From Bacillus manliponensis (GTDB lineage: Bacteria; Bacillota; Bacilli; Bacillales; Bacillaceae_G): a DNA stretch of 64,000 nt. The stretch is from assembly GCF_000712595.1 (NCBI RefSeq), contig NZ_JOTN01000003.1, positions 124,001 through 188,000 of the forward strand, read 5' to 3'. The first letter of the stretch is position 1. Each line of letters opens with the position of its first letter. Made by a program: the position numbers and the translations under genes. Positions 35,756-44,829 of this stretch are shown here, in pieces. The notes below the pieces were generated by a model that was not told the origin of the DNA, searched no databases, and saw nothing but the letters and a program-made list of their open reading frames with translations.

Positions 35756-37066
35756 ATGCCAAAACCGGTAGTTGCGATAGTAGGGCGTCCAAACGTTGGG
35801 AAATCTACTATTTTTAATAGAATTGTTGGAGAGAGAGTCTCGATTGTTGAAGATATTCCTGGTGTAACAAGGGATCGTATTTATAGCGCAGGAGAATGGT
35901 TAAACCATGAGTTTAACATTATTGATACAGGCGGTATTGATCTTGGAGAAGAGCCGTTTTTGGCACAAATTCGTCAACAAGCAGAAGTGGCGATTGATGA
36001 AGCGGATGTTATTATTTTTATGACAAATGGCCGTGACGGTGTAACAGCAGCTGATGAAGAAGTTGCTAAAATTTTATATCGTTCGAAAAAACCAGTTGTA
36101 CTTGCAGTAAATAAAGTTGATAATGCAGAAATGCGCAGTGATATTTATGACTTTTATGCGTTAGGATATGGCGAGCCATTCCCGATTTCTGGTACACACG
36201 GTTTAGGATTAGGGGATTTATTAGATGAAGTAGCAAAGCACTTCCCGAAAATTGATGAAGAGCCTTACGATGATGATACAATTAAGTTTAGTTTAATTGG
36301 TCGTCCGAACGTTGGGAAATCATCAATGGTAAATGCATTACTTGGTCAAGAACGTGTTATCGTAAGTAATGTGGCTGGTACAACGCGTGATGCGGTAGAT
36401 ACACCATATAGTAAAGATGGACAAGATTATGTCATCATTGATACAGCAGGTATGCGTAAAAAAGGAAAAGTATACGAGAGTACAGAAAAATACAGTGTAC
36501 TTCGTGCGCTTCGTGCGATTGAACGCTCTGACGTTGTATTAGTTGTGTTAGACGGTGAAGAAGGTATTATCGAGCAAGATAAAAAAATCGCTGGCTATGC
36601 ACATGACTCAGGTCGAGCTGTTATAATTGTTGTAAACAAATGGGATGCAGTAGAAAAAGATGAGAAAACGATGAAAGAATTTGAAGAAAATATTCGTGCT
36701 CACTTCCAATTTTTAGATTATGCACCGATCGTATTCTTATCTGCGAAAACGAGAAAGCGTACGCATACATTACTTCCAGTTATTAATGAAGTAAATGAGA
36801 GCCATAGTATTCGCGTACAAACAAACGTGTTAAATGATGTAATCATGGATGCGGTGGCAATGAATCCAACGCCAACTCATAAAGGGAAACGTTTGAAAAT
36901 CTTCTATACAACACAAGTTGCGGTGAAGCCACCAACGTTTGTTATCTTTGTAAATGAGCCAGAATTACTTCACTTCTCATATGAGCGTTTCTTGCAAAAC
37001 CGTCTGCGTGATGCGTTTGGTTTCGTAGGAACACCAATTAAAATTATTGCAAGGGCACGAGACTAA
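35756..37066 (+). CDS. der: Ribosome-associated GTPase Der (EngA)
   Basis: An essential GTPase for 50S ribosome assembly. Two tandem G domains, each with GRPNVGKS (near residues 8 and 181), matching DxxG (DTGG and DTAG) and NKxD (NKVD and NKWD), then a C-terminal KH-like domain. 436 residues, as in B. subtilis. ATG 35756 follows GAAAGGGATGAAAG. gpsA follows within 24 bases. Confidence 0.97.
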   Translation: MPKPVVAIVGRPNVGKSTIFNRIVGERVSIVEDIPGVTRDRIYSAGEWLNHEFNIIDTGGIDLGEEPFLAQIRQQAEVAIDEADVIIFMTNGRDGVTAADEEVAKILYRSKKPVVLAVNKVDNAEMRSDIYDFYALGYGEPFPISGTHGLGLGDLLDEVAKHFPKIDEEPYDDDTIKFSLIGRPNVGKSSMVNALLGQERVIVSNVAGTTRDAVDTPYSKDGQDYVIIDTAGMRKKGKVYESTEKYSVLRALRAIERSDVVLVVLDGEEGIIEQDKKIAGYAHDSGRAVIIVVNKWDAVEKDEKTMKEFEENIRAHFQFLDYAPIVFLSAKTRKRTHTLLPVINEVNESHSIRVQTNVLNDVIMDAVAMNPTPTHKGKRLKIFYTTQVAVKPPTFVIFVNEPELLHFSYERFLQNRLRDAFGFVGTPIKIIARARD

Positions 37067-37090
37067 GATTAACAGAGGGGATGTGATTTG

Positions 37091-38113
37091 GTGAAAAAAA
37101 TCACAGTAGTAGGAGCTGGTAGCTGGGGGACAGCGTTAGCGATGGTATTGGCTGACAATGGCCATGACGTGCGGCTTTGGGGGCATCGTGAAGCATTAAT
37201 GAATGAAATTAATGAGAATCATGAAAATAGTCGTTATCTCCCAGGTATTAGACTACCTGAGACAATAGTTGCCTATTCTTCTTTAGAAGAAGCATTAGTG
37301 GATGTAGATACAGTACTTTTAGTCGTACCAACAAAGGCATACCGAGAATTACTGCAAACGATGAAAGAAATTGTTACAAAACCAATGACATGGATTCATG
37401 CAAGTAAAGGGATTGAGCCGGGTACGTCAAAACGTATTTCAGAGATGATTGAAGAGGAAATTCCGGAACATCTGATTCGAGATGTTGTTGTCTTATCAGG
37501 ACCGAGTCATGCGGAGGAAGTAGGGCTACGTCAAGCAACAACAGTTACTTCAGCTGCAAAGCGTATGGAAGCGGCAGAAGAAGTACAAGATTTATTTATG
37601 AACAGTTATTTCCGTGTGTATACAAACCCTGATATTATTGGGGTGGAGCTCGGTGGAGCGTTGAAAAATATTATTGCGTTAGCAGCGGGGATTACAGATG
37701 GTCTTGGCCTAGGTGATAATGCAAAAGCAGCGTTAATGACACGAGGTTTAACTGAAATCGCACGTTTAGGACGAAAAATGGGTGCGAATCCGTTAACTTT
37801 TGCTGGTTTAACTGGTATGGGCGATTTAATCGTGACGTGTACAAGTGTACATAGTCGAAACTGGCGTGCAGGAAACATGCTTGGTAAAGGTTGTTCATTA
37901 GACGAAGTGCTAGAAAATATGGGCATGGTTGTTGAAGGTGTAAGAACAACGAAGGCAGCCTATGAAATGGCAGAAAAGCTGGAAGTTGAAATGCCAATTA
38001 CTTCTGCGTTATATGATGTTTTGTTTAATGGAAAAGATGTAAAAGATGGAGTTGGATCATTAATGGGACGCGTGCGTAAGCATGAGGTCGAAGCGATTCC
38101 AGATTTGCTTTAG
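37091..38113 (+). CDS. gpsA: Glycerol-3-phosphate dehydrogenase [NAD(P)+]
   Basis: It reduces dihydroxyacetone phosphate to sn-glycerol 3-phosphate for phospholipid synthesis. An N-terminal Rossmann motif (GAGSWGTALA), SKGIEPGTSKRISE, the catalytic-Lys region GGALKNIIALAAG and TGMGDLIVTCTS are present. 340 residues. GTG 37091 gives the family N-terminus MKKITVVGAG; a TTG directly upstream (37088) is also possible. Strong terminator at its stop. Confidence 0.96.
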   Translation: MKKITVVGAGSWGTALAMVLADNGHDVRLWGHREALMNEINENHENSRYLPGIRLPETIVAYSSLEEALVDVDTVLLVVPTKAYRELLQTMKEIVTKPMTWIHASKGIEPGTSKRISEMIEEEIPEHLIRDVVVLSGPSHAEEVGLRQATTVTSAAKRMEAAEEVQDLFMNSYFRVYTNPDIIGVELGGALKNIIALAAGITDGLGLGDNAKAALMTRGLTEIARLGRKMGANPLTFAGLTGMGDLIVTCTSVHSRNWRAGNMLGKGCSLDEVLENMGMVVEGVRTTKAAYEMAEKLEVEMPITSALYDVLFNGKDVKDGVGSLMGRVRKHEVEAIPDLL

Positions 38114-38158
38114 AAAAAACTGTACAAATGTGATATTTACATTTGTACAGTTTTTTTG
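38112..38158. terminator. Terminator after gpsA
   Basis: An 18-bp perfect stem, AAAAAACTGTACAAATGT (38114-38131) with ACATTTGTACAGTTTTTT (38139-38156). Confidence 0.9.
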
Positions 38159-38172
38159 CTTATAGGTTTTTT

Positions 38173-38200
38173 CACCATTTCTATTGCTTTGCATACGATG
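38173..38200 (+). promoter_or_regulatory. spoVIF: Candidate sigma-K-type promoter for spoVIF
   Basis: CACC (38173-38176) and CATACGATG (38192-38200), 15 bases apart, resemble the mother-cell sigma-K pattern (AC box, CATANNNTA). The location just before spoVIF supports it; B. subtilis spoVIF is late mother-cell. Confidence 0.4.
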
Positions 38201-38230
38201 GAGTGTAAAGGAGAAGAGAGGGTGAACGAA

Positions 38231-38482
38231 ATGGATAATAATTTATTCAATAATATTGAAAAAGAATCAAAAGTAAATAAAGACGATATTTTTAAATTGG
38301 CTGCATCTGTACAAAATGCGAATTTACGGGATGAAAAAGTACTTCGTCAATTAATCCATCAAGTTTCTGTAATGGCAGGGCGTGACGTATCAAAGGAGAA
38401 AGAAGATCAAATCGTAAATGCAATCATTAGTAACAATATGCCAGCAGATTTTAGCTCATTAAGTAAAATGTTTAAAAAATAA
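38231..38482 (+). CDS. spoVIF: Stage VI sporulation protein F (SpoVIF/YjcC family)
   Basis: 83 residues, helical, MDNNLFNNIEKESKVNKDDI then AASVQNANLRDEKVLRQLI, as in SpoVIF, which is needed for coat assembly and spore resistance in B. subtilis (where the gene lies elsewhere). ATG 38231 has AGAGGGTGA upstream; an in-frame GTG at 38222 would add three residues. Likely a sigma-K gene. Confidence 0.85.
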   Translation: MDNNLFNNIEKESKVNKDDIFKLAASVQNANLRDEKVLRQLIHQVSVMAGRDVSKEKEDQIVNAIISNNMPADFSSLSKMFKK

Positions 38483-38563
38483 ACTTGTAGAAGCAACTAT
38501 TGTATATTGCGCATAAGATGAAAATGAAGGAAGAAATATGAGCTGTTGTAGGAATATTTGGTC

Positions 38564-38602
38564 AACCGTAGCGGAGGGATGTCTTCGCTACGGTTTTTTT
38601 AG
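38564..38602 (+). terminator. Terminator after spoVIF
   Basis: AACCGTAGCG (38564-38573) pairs with CGCTACGGTT (38586-38595), then TTTTTT. It lies 80 bases after the stop. In the rest of the 487-base gap to yphE I see repeat copy H and one small minus-strand ORF. Confidence 0.85.
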
Positions 38603-38633
38603 GTTAGGTTAATGTTTAGAAGTGGTGTAAAAT

Positions 38634-38697
38634 ACCGATTGGTCGAGCTAATACTCAGTGGGGGGCTTTCCCCCACTGAGTGAAGTTTCACTTTATT
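38634..38697 (-). repeat. Truncated bcr1-like copy H
   Basis: On the minus strand: ATAAAGTGAAACTTCACTCA, a GTGGGGGAAAGCCCCCCAC hairpin (CACTCAGTGGGGG/CCCCCACTGAGT), AGCTCGACCAATCGG, then it stops. The right half is missing. Confidence 0.8.
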
Positions 38698-38759
38698 TTG
38701 GATAAATCCATCTTAATTTTTCGGCATCAAAATGCCTGCTATGCAGAATAAAAAGTAAT

Positions 38760-38825
38760 CTACACTCGTTTGCTCTTTTTGTTTTTTCTTGGCATGTGGC
38801 AGAAGCCCTGATGGCTCCTATGCAT
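38760..38825 (-). CDS. Possible 21-codon basic peptide
   Basis: Minus-strand ATG at 38825 preceded by AGGAGGGAGAGAG. It encodes MHRSHQGFCHM then PRKNKKSKRV and a stop. Only the strong ribosome site and the basic tail support it; it could be chance. Not recognised. Confidence 0.25.
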   Translation of the reverse strand: MHRSHQGFCHMPRKNKKSKRV

Positions 38826-38969
38826 GGTCAGATTCTCTCTCCCTCCTAAAAAAGGGGATGTCGTTTTTATATAGTTCCTTATTATTAATTTGATTATTTT
38901 TATTTGTTTGAAAGTTATAATTTGTTAAAATAATAGAAAGGTATATTAGGATAAAAAGGGGGGATATGC

Positions 38970-39173
38970 ATGTCAATTGGTTTAATGAAGATGTGGTTTT
39001 CATTAGGAGCAATTGCACTTATGTTTATTGCGGTTGCGTTTATTTTGTTAAGTCGTTATAAATTGAAGAATAAATTTTTAAAAGGTTTGATCGCTTTATT
39101 TGCTTATGGATGTATGATTGTATCTGGCCTTATCATTTTCCTTGTTGTATTTAGTGGTCCGGTTGAGCAGTAA
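38970..39173 (+). CDS. yphE: DUF2768 family small membrane protein (YphE)
   Basis: 67 residues with two hydrophobic segments (about 9-30 and 40-62) separated by a basic loop (SRYKLKNKFLKG). Place before yphF and spoIVA, and size, match B. subtilis YphE. ATG 38970 has AAAAGGGGGGA upstream. Its stop overlaps an upstream ATG of the yphF frame. Confidence 0.8.
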   Translation: MSIGLMKMWFSLGAIALMFIAVAFILLSRYKLKNKFLKGLIALFAYGCMIVSGLIIFLVVFSGPVEQ

Positions 39174-39211
39174 TGGAGAAGGTGAATAGAGATGATAAGG
39201 ATGGAGCGTAT

Positions 39212-39922
39212 ATGAAAAAAATATTGGTTGTTGTAACTGTATGTTTTGTGAGCATTTTGTCAGGTTGTTTGTATCCGAGAGAACAGATGGTTCAAAATAC
39301 AGTGCCGCATGATGGGCAGTTACAAATGGTTCAAACTGTAGTGAATACATATAAGGAACAAAATGATGGCTTGCTTCCGATTAAAACAAGAGATATGGAT
39401 ACACCTATTTATCAAAAGTACCCAATCGATTTTCAAAAGTTAACGCCGCATTTATTACAAGAGCCTCCTGGGAATGCTTATGAAAGTGGAGGCATCTATC
39501 AGTATGTTTTAATAGATGTAGAAACAAATCCTACAGTAAAATTAATTGATATTCGAATGGCAGAACAGCTTCGTGATATAACATTGAAGTTAAAAATGTA
39601 TCGTGATGAACATCAATACCCACCTTTTAAGAAGATGATTGCAAATGGTGTGTATGAACTTGATTTTAAGAAAATGGGTTATAAAGAAGTGCCACAAGTA
39701 GTAAGTCCATACTCTGGGAAAAGTTTGCCGTTTGTGATTGATGAAAAAGGAGAAATTTATGTAGATTATCGTATTGATTTATATGACGCATTACAAAAAT
39801 ATGGTAATGAGGTAAAGGAAGGAGACGATATTCGTTACATATTGATGAAAGAAGCTCCTTTTGTACCGGTGTATTCGTTACCTTATACAACAAAAGGTGG
39901 AGAACCAATTTTTTTTGAATGA
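39212..39922 (+). CDS. yphF: Lipoprotein YphF
   Basis: A lipoprotein of 236 residues: MKKILVVVTVCFVSILSGC has a positively charged start, hydrophobic core and lipobox LSGC (Cys19). The remaining soluble region would face outward. ATG 39212 has GGATGGAGCG before it; the frame extends to ATG 39173, but the signal peptide fits 39212. Counterpart of B. subtilis YphF, which sits before spoIVA; function unknown. Confidence 0.82.
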   Translation: MKKILVVVTVCFVSILSGCLYPREQMVQNTVPHDGQLQMVQTVVNTYKEQNDGLLPIKTRDMDTPIYQKYPIDFQKLTPHLLQEPPGNAYESGGIYQYVLIDVETNPTVKLIDIRMAEQLRDITLKLKMYRDEHQYPPFKKMIANGVYELDFKKMGYKEVPQVVSPYSGKSLPFVIDEKGEIYVDYRIDLYDALQKYGNEVKEGDDIRYILMKEAPFVPVYSLPYTTKGGEPIFFE

Positions 39923-39930
39923 TAAGTCAT

Positions 39931-39974
39931 GAACCTTTCTTCTAACGAATAAGTTCTAGAAGAAAGGTTTTTTT
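39931..39974 (+). terminator. Terminator after yphF
   Basis: AACCTTTCTTCTA (39932-39944) pairs with TAGAAGAAAGGTT (39957-39969), then TTTTT. Confidence 0.85.
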
Positions 39975-40019
39975 ACTTTTCAACAACTTGGACTACAAAC
40001 AAAAAGTTCTTTTTAAATA

Positions 40020-40050
40020 GTCATATGAATGAAAGATAAATTCATATGAT
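40020..40050 (+). promoter_or_regulatory. spoIVA: Candidate sigma-E promoter of spoIVA
   Basis: GTCATAT (40020-40026) and CATATGAT (40043-40050) resemble sigma-E boxes with a slightly long spacer (16). The two also form an inverted repeat TCATATGAAT/ATTCATATGA. B. subtilis spoIVA is sigma-E dependent. Confidence 0.4.
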
Positions 40051-40141
40051 ATATTGTCCGAACTTCAAGAATAGCCATATGTAAATCGTTTGAATGGAAA
40101 TAAGTGAGAAGGATGCTTCCTTATCTTCGGAGGGAGTAACT

Positions 40142-40174
40142 ATGCAGCTGAAGACACTACTTAATTCCCAATAA
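40142..40174 (+). CDS. Possible 10-codon leader peptide before spoIVA
   Basis: GGAGGG (40129-40134) is spaced 7 bases from ATG 40142, which encodes MQLKTLLNSQ and stops at TAA 40172. It ends 19 bases before the spoIVA start and just ahead of its ribosome site. It may be translated; no known family. Confidence 0.35.
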   Translation: MQLKTLLNSQ

Positions 40175-40193
40175 TTTTGAGGGAGGAGATTAC

Positions 40194-41672
40194 TTGGAAA
40201 AGATCGATATTTTCAAAGACATTGCGGAGCGCACAGGCGGTGATATTTACTTAGGGGTTGTGGGGGCTGTTCGAACAGGAAAATCCACCTTTATTAAAAA
40301 ATTTATGGAACTCGTTGTTATTCCGAATATTGACAATGAATCAGATCGGCAAAGGGCACAAGACGAATTGCCACAAAGTGCAGCTGGCCGCACTATTATG
40401 ACAACGGAACCGAAGTTTGTTCCAAACCAAGCTGTTTCTATTCACGTTGATGATGGCCTTGACGTGAACATTCGTTTAGTAGATTGTGTTGGTTACACAG
40501 TTCCAGGGGCGAAGGGCTATGAAGATGAAAATGGTCCACGTATGATTAATACGCCTTGGTATGAGGAGCCAATTCCATTTCATGAAGCAGCTGAAATCGG
40601 TACACGTAAAGTTATTCAAGAGCATTCTACAATAGGGGTTGTTATTACAACTGATGGAACAATCGGTGAAATCCCGCGAAGAGATTATATGGAAGCTGAA
40701 TCACGTGTTGTAGAAGAATTAAAAGAGGTTGGAAAACCTTTTATTATGGTAATTAATACGGTACAGCCGTACCATCCAGATACAGAGCAGCTGCGTCAAA
40801 GTCTAGTAGAGGAATATGATATTCCTGTATTGGCAATGAGTGTGGAAGGATTAAGGGAAGCAGATGTTTATAACGTATTACGTGAAGCATTATATGAGTT
40901 CCCTGTTTTAGAAGTGAATGTAAACCTTCCGAGCTGGGTAATGGTACTTCAAGATAATCATTGGCTACGTCAAAGTTATCAAGAGGCTGTACAAGAGACT
41001 GTAAAGGATATTAAACGTCTTCGTGATGTGGATCGCGTTGTATGGCAATTTAGTCAATATGACTTTATTGATCGTGCGAGCCTTGCTGGCATTGATATGG
41101 GTCAAGGTGTGGCAGAGATTGACTTGTACGCGCCAGATGAATTGTATGATCAAATTTTAAAAGAAGTTGTTGGTGTGGAAATTCGTGGGAAAGATCATTT
41201 GTTAAAGCTAATGCTAGACTTTGCTCATGCGAAAGTAGAGTATGATCAAGTGGCAGATGCGCTACGGATGGTGAAACAAACGGGTTATGGTGTTGCGGCG
41301 CCAGCGTTAGCAGACATGAGCCTAGACGAACCGGAAATCATTCGCCATGGTTCAAGGTTTGGTGTGAAGTTAAAAGCCGTTGCTCCATCCATTCATATGA
41401 TTAAAGTTGACGTGGAGTCAACTTTTGAACCAATTATCGGAACGGAGAAACAAAGTGAAGAGCTTGTACGGTATTTAATGCAAGATTTTGAAGATGATCC
41501 GCTTTCAATTTGGAATTCTGATATTTTTGGACGCTCATTAAGCTCCATAGTAAGAGAAGGAATTCAAGCGAAATTGTCTTTAATGCCAGAGAATGCGCGT
41601 TATAAGCTAAAAGAAACGTTAGAAAGAATTATCAATGAAGGATCCGGTGGATTAATCGCGATTATTTTATAG
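40194..41672 (+). CDS. spoIVA: Spore coat morphogenetic ATPase SpoIVA
   Basis: It forms the basement layer of the spore coat by ATP-driven polymerisation on the forespore surface. 492 residues, nearly identical in length to B. subtilis. The Walker A is GAVRTGKSTF (about 24-33), then the TRAFAC-type regions DCVGYTVPGAKGYEDENGP and TTDGTIGEI, a middle domain and a conserved C-terminal region. TTG start at 40194 after GGGAGGAGATTAC, as in B. subtilis. Single gene with its own promoter region and terminator. Confidence 0.97.
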   Translation: MEKIDIFKDIAERTGGDIYLGVVGAVRTGKSTFIKKFMELVVIPNIDNESDRQRAQDELPQSAAGRTIMTTEPKFVPNQAVSIHVDDGLDVNIRLVDCVGYTVPGAKGYEDENGPRMINTPWYEEPIPFHEAAEIGTRKVIQEHSTIGVVITTDGTIGEIPRRDYMEAESRVVEELKEVGKPFIMVINTVQPYHPDTEQLRQSLVEEYDIPVLAMSVEGLREADVYNVLREALYEFPVLEVNVNLPSWVMVLQDNHWLRQSYQEAVQETVKDIKRLRDVDRVVWQFSQYDFIDRASLAGIDMGQGVAEIDLYAPDELYDQILKEVVGVEIRGKDHLLKLMLDFAHAKVEYDQVADALRMVKQTGYGVAAPALADMSLDEPEIIRHGSRFGVKLKAVAPSIHMIKVDVESTFEPIIGTEKQSEELVRYLMQDFEDDPLSIWNSDIFGRSLSSIVREGIQAKLSLMPENARYKLKETLERIINEGSGGLIAIIL

Positions 41673-41679
41673 ATGAAAG

Positions 41680-41706
41680 ACTCCTTGTTTAAGGAGTTTT
41701 TTTTTA
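41680..41706 (+). terminator. Terminator after spoIVA
   Basis: ACTCCTT-GTTT-AAGGAGT followed by nine T. Confidence 0.85.
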
Positions 41707-41943
41707 GTTGTACGTATTGAAAAAAATAGTTATTTTTGTTTCTAGCAGGAAACACCATGTTTTAAGAGAAGTATTAAATAGAGAAGCAAAAAGAGCCAAG
41801 GTGAATGTTTTTTGAATATAAGATTTTATAGATATAGGTTGTTATCTATAAAAAAACAAAAAGCTATTATCTAACAAGTTATTATATATTGTCAAGTTTC
41901 ACTAGTTTTTCATACTTTTAAGGCAACATTTTCTTTAAAAATA

Positions 41944-41970
41944 TTGAATTATAAAGGATAATCGTATAAT
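41944..41970 (+). promoter_or_regulatory. Candidate promoter of the HU gene
   Basis: TTGAAT (41944-41949) and TATAAT (41965-41970), spacer 15. It lies in the 423-base AT-rich gap 41673-42095, which holds no gene that I can support; a small TATAGATA/TATCTATA hairpin lies near 41828-41850. The long leader suggests further promoters. Confidence 0.4.
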
Positions 41971-42095
41971 ATAGGCGTTGATAATGATTTATCTACAACT
42001 TTGTAGTATAGAATTTGAAAAAATTGCCTACAAATGAAGGTAAGACTCATTTTATGATCATTACACAGCTGTATCTTTGGGAGGAGGTGAATGGC

Positions 42096-42368
42096 ATGAA
42101 CAAGACAGAACTAATTAATGCTGTTGCAGAAGCAAGTTCCCTTTCTAAAAAGGACGCAACAAAAGCAGTTGATGCTGTTTTTGATTCTATCTTAGAAGCT
42201 TTAAAACAAGGTGATAAAGTACAACTTATCGGATTTGGTAACTTCGAAGTTCGTGAGCGTGCGGCTCGTAAAGGACGTAACCCACAAACAGGTGAGGAGA
42301 TTGAAATCGCGGCAAGCAAAGTACCTGCATTTAAACCTGGTAAAGCGTTAAAGGATGCGGTTAAATAA
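42096..42368 (+). CDS. hbs: DNA-binding protein HU
   Basis: A histone-like architectural DNA-binding protein, 90 residues. It has the HU fold with [21 protein letters not shown] (beta-arm tip) starting near residue 46, and the C-terminal [15 protein letters not shown] 42096 follows a perfect GGGAGGAGGTGA; the frame is open from 42015 but without a site. Same place as hbs in B. subtilis. Confidence 0.96.
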   Translation: MNKTELINAVAEASSLSKKDATKAVDAVFDSILEALKQGDKVQLIGFGNFEVRERAARKGRNPQTGEEIEIAASKVPAFKPGKALKDAVK

Positions 42369-42390
42369 TCCTTACATAATTAATGGGGGA

Positions 42391-42421
42391 GAAGAGTTTC
42401 CGTTCGGAAACTCTTCTTTTT
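42391..42421 (+). terminator. Terminator after hbs
   Basis: GAAGAGTTTCC-GTTC-GGAAACTCTTC followed by TTTTT. Confidence 0.9.
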
Positions 42422-42491
42422 GCTTTTAAAAACATATATATGCTAGAATGTTTTCGTAGTATGTCTAGGTTTTATACGGGAGGGTTAGCGG

Positions 42492-43061
42492 ATGGCAAAC
42501 GTAAATTTAGAACAAATTGAGCACGCAGTGCGTCTTATTTTAGAAGCAATTGGGGATGACCCAAATCGTGAAGGTGTTCTTGATACACCAAAACGCGTAG
42601 CGAAAATGTATGCAGAAGTATTTTCTGGTATGCATGAAGAGCCAAAAGAGCATTTGCATAAAGTATTTGGTGAAGATCATGAAGAGCTTGTATTAGTCAA
42701 GGATATTCCATTCTTTTCTATGTGTGAGCATCATCTTGTACCGTTTTACGGAGTTGCTCACGTTGCGTATATTCCACGTGGTGGAAAAGTAACGGGTTTA
42801 AGTAAATTAGCACGTACAGTTGATACAGTAGCACGTCGTCCACAATTACAAGAGCGTATTACGTCAACGGTAGCAGATTCTATTATGGAAGTGCTAGAGC
42901 CACATGGTGTAATGATTGTTGTAGAAGCTGAACATATGTGTATGACAATGCGCGGAGTGAAAAAGCCAGGCGCGAAAACTGTAACAACAGCAGTTCGAGG
43001 TGTGCTGCAAGATGATGCGGCAGCACGTAGTGAAATTTTATCGTTTATTAAGACGAATTAA
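42492..43061 (+). CDS. folE: GTP cyclohydrolase I
   Basis: It converts GTP to dihydroneopterin triphosphate, first step of folate synthesis. The zinc site is in [12 protein letters not shown] and [13 protein letters not shown]. 189 residues. ATG 42492 follows GGGAGGGTTAGCGG. In B. subtilis this gene (mtrA) is followed by mtrB (TRAP); here a terminator follows directly and mtrB is absent. Confidence 0.97.
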   Translation: MANVNLEQIEHAVRLILEAIGDDPNREGVLDTPKRVAKMYAEVFSGMHEEPKEHLHKVFGEDHEELVLVKDIPFFSMCEHHLVPFYGVAHVAYIPRGGKVTGLSKLARTVDTVARRPQLQERITSTVADSIMEVLEPHGVMIVVEAEHMCMTMRGVKKPGAKTVTTAVRGVLQDDAAARSEILSFIKTN

Positions 43062-43064
43062 CAG

Positions 43065-43091
43065 GAAAGCGGGAAACTGCTTTCTTTTTTT
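43065..43091 (+). terminator. Terminator after folE
   Basis: GAAAGCGG-GAAA-CTGCTTTC (one mismatch) followed by six T. Confidence 0.8.
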
Positions 43092-43227
43092 ATAGGAGAA
43101 ATAATTTTTAGTCTCATCAATTTACCTTTAATTGCTACTTTGTACCGTTTCTTGGAGTTTTCTTTATAGAAAAAGGGATGTATGTGTTATAATAAATTTT
43201 ATGAATTAGAAAACAAGGGTGATTTTT

Positions 43228-43980
43228 GTGTGTGACATCTACGGAAGTTTTACGGGTATAAAAGAACAGCTATATAAACAATTACGCCATCCTTACTTTA
43301 TAAAATATATTGAAGAGCCGTATGTGGATGAAGAAAAATTAGCTTTATTATATTCTCTTTTGAAAAATGCAAATGTACATAGCGAACAAGTGAAACATTA
43401 TGTAGTGACGATTATGCTTGTACAAATTGCGTTAGATACACATGAGAGGGTATCTGTAAAAAAGGATATAGAGACGGATGGGTTTCATAAAAGACGGCAA
43501 TTAACTGTGTTAGCAGGGGATTATTATAGTGGGTTATACTACTATTTACTTTCAATGAACCATGATATTTTATTAATTCGTGCTTTAGCTGCGGGTATTA
43601 AAGAGATTAATGAACAAAAGATTAAGTTATATCAACAAACATATGAAACAATAGATGACATAGTGTGCAGTATAAAAACGATTGAGTCTGCTTTGATTGA
43701 AAAAGTATGCGATCATTTTCATTTGGAATCATTCAAGCCTTTTGTGCAAGATGTACTAGCAATAAATAGAATGAAAAAAGAGTATGTATGTTATCAACAA
43801 ATTAATGAAACACCTATATTTGAGGCGTGGAAGAAAATTTGTTCTAAAGAAGATGAATTAGAAAGTGTATACAAAGAGTGGCTCGTAAAAGCAGAGGCTC
43901 AAATAGAAAGTAATTTGCAAACTCATCTGGAAACAAAAGAGTTAATTTCAATTTTACAAAAAACAACTAGAAGCGATTGA
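43228..43980 (+). CDS. hepS: Heptaprenyl diphosphate synthase component I
   Basis: Small non-catalytic subunit of the heptaprenyl diphosphate synthase that sets the side-chain length of menaquinone-7. 250 residues, helical, with the characteristic [19 protein letters not shown] motif and [11 protein letters not shown] 43228 gives MCDIYGSF, aligning with B. subtilis MQDIYG; AAGGGTGA (43215-43222) is well spaced. GTG 43219 is in frame but lies inside that site. Followed by menG and hepT in one operon. Confidence 0.92.
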   Translation: MCDIYGSFTGIKEQLYKQLRHPYFIKYIEEPYVDEEKLALLYSLLKNANVHSEQVKHYVVTIMLVQIALDTHERVSVKKDIETDGFHKRRQLTVLAGDYYSGLYYYLLSMNHDILLIRALAAGIKEINEQKIKLYQQTYETIDDIVCSIKTIESALIEKVCDHFHLESFKPFVQDVLAINRMKKEYVCYQQINETPIFEAWKKICSKEDELESVYKEWLVKAEAQIESNLQTHLETKELISILQKTTRSD

Positions 43981-44005
43981 ATTTACATTGGAAGAAGGTA
44001 AGAGC

Positions 44006-44713
44006 ATGCAACAATCAAAAGAAGAAAGAGTACATGATGTATTTGAAAAAATCTATGGTAAATATGACGTAATGAATTCGGTAATTAGTTTCCAAAGACA
44101 TAAAGCATGGCGTAATGAAACGATGCGTATTATGGATGTGAAGCCAGGAAGTAAGGCTTTGGATGTTTGCTGTGGTACGGCTGATTGGACGATTGCACTT
44201 GCAAATGCGGTTGGCTCTAAAGGGAAAGTGTGCGGATTAGATTTTAGTAAAAATATGCTTTCAGTTGGAGAAGAGAAAGTGAAGCAGCTACAGCTAAATC
44301 AAGTAGAACTTCTTCATGGAAATGCGATGGAATTGCCATTTGAAGATGATACATTTGATTACGTTACGATTGGATTTGGTCTGCGAAATGTTCCGGACTA
44401 CATGCATGTTTTAAAAGAAATGACACGCGTTGTGAAACCAGGTGGAAAAGTAATTTGCTTAGAAACATCTCAACCAACAATGATTGGTTTTAAGCAATTG
44501 TATACAATTTACTTTAAATACATGATGCCTTTATTTGGTAAACTGTTTGCGAAAAGTTATAAAGAATATTCATGGTTACAAGAGTCTGCGAGTACATTTC
44601 CGGGAATGAAGGAATTAGCACGTATGTTTGAAGAGGCTGGATTAGAGCGTGTACAAGTGAAGCCATTTACATTTGGTGTTGCTGCGATGCATTTAGGGTA
44701 TAAGAAAAAGTAA
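44006..44713 (+). CDS. menG: Demethylmenaquinone methyltransferase
   Basis: A SAM-dependent methyltransferase for the last step of menaquinone synthesis (UbiE/MenG family). Motif I is [14 protein letters not shown] (about residue 52), then [23 protein letters not shown] and LETSQP. 235 residues. ATG 44006 follows GAAGAAGGTAAG; the frame begins at TTG 43988. It lies between the two heptaprenyl synthase subunits, as in B. subtilis. Confidence 0.95.
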   Translation: MQQSKEERVHDVFEKIYGKYDVMNSVISFQRHKAWRNETMRIMDVKPGSKALDVCCGTADWTIALANAVGSKGKVCGLDFSKNMLSVGEEKVKQLQLNQVELLHGNAMELPFEDDTFDYVTIGFGLRNVPDYMHVLKEMTRVVKPGGKVICLETSQPTMIGFKQLYTIYFKYMMPLFGKLFAKSYKEYSWLQESASTFPGMKELARMFEEAGLERVQVKPFTFGVAAMHLGYKKK

Positions 44714-44829
44714 AAAGTTTATTAGTGAATAGTCTATAAATAATTCTTATTTTTTTATAAAGTTAAGAAGGTATTTTTAGTAAGTAGCAAAGGGAAAAGA
44801 AAAAGAAGTTTTAGGTTAAGGTGAACAAT

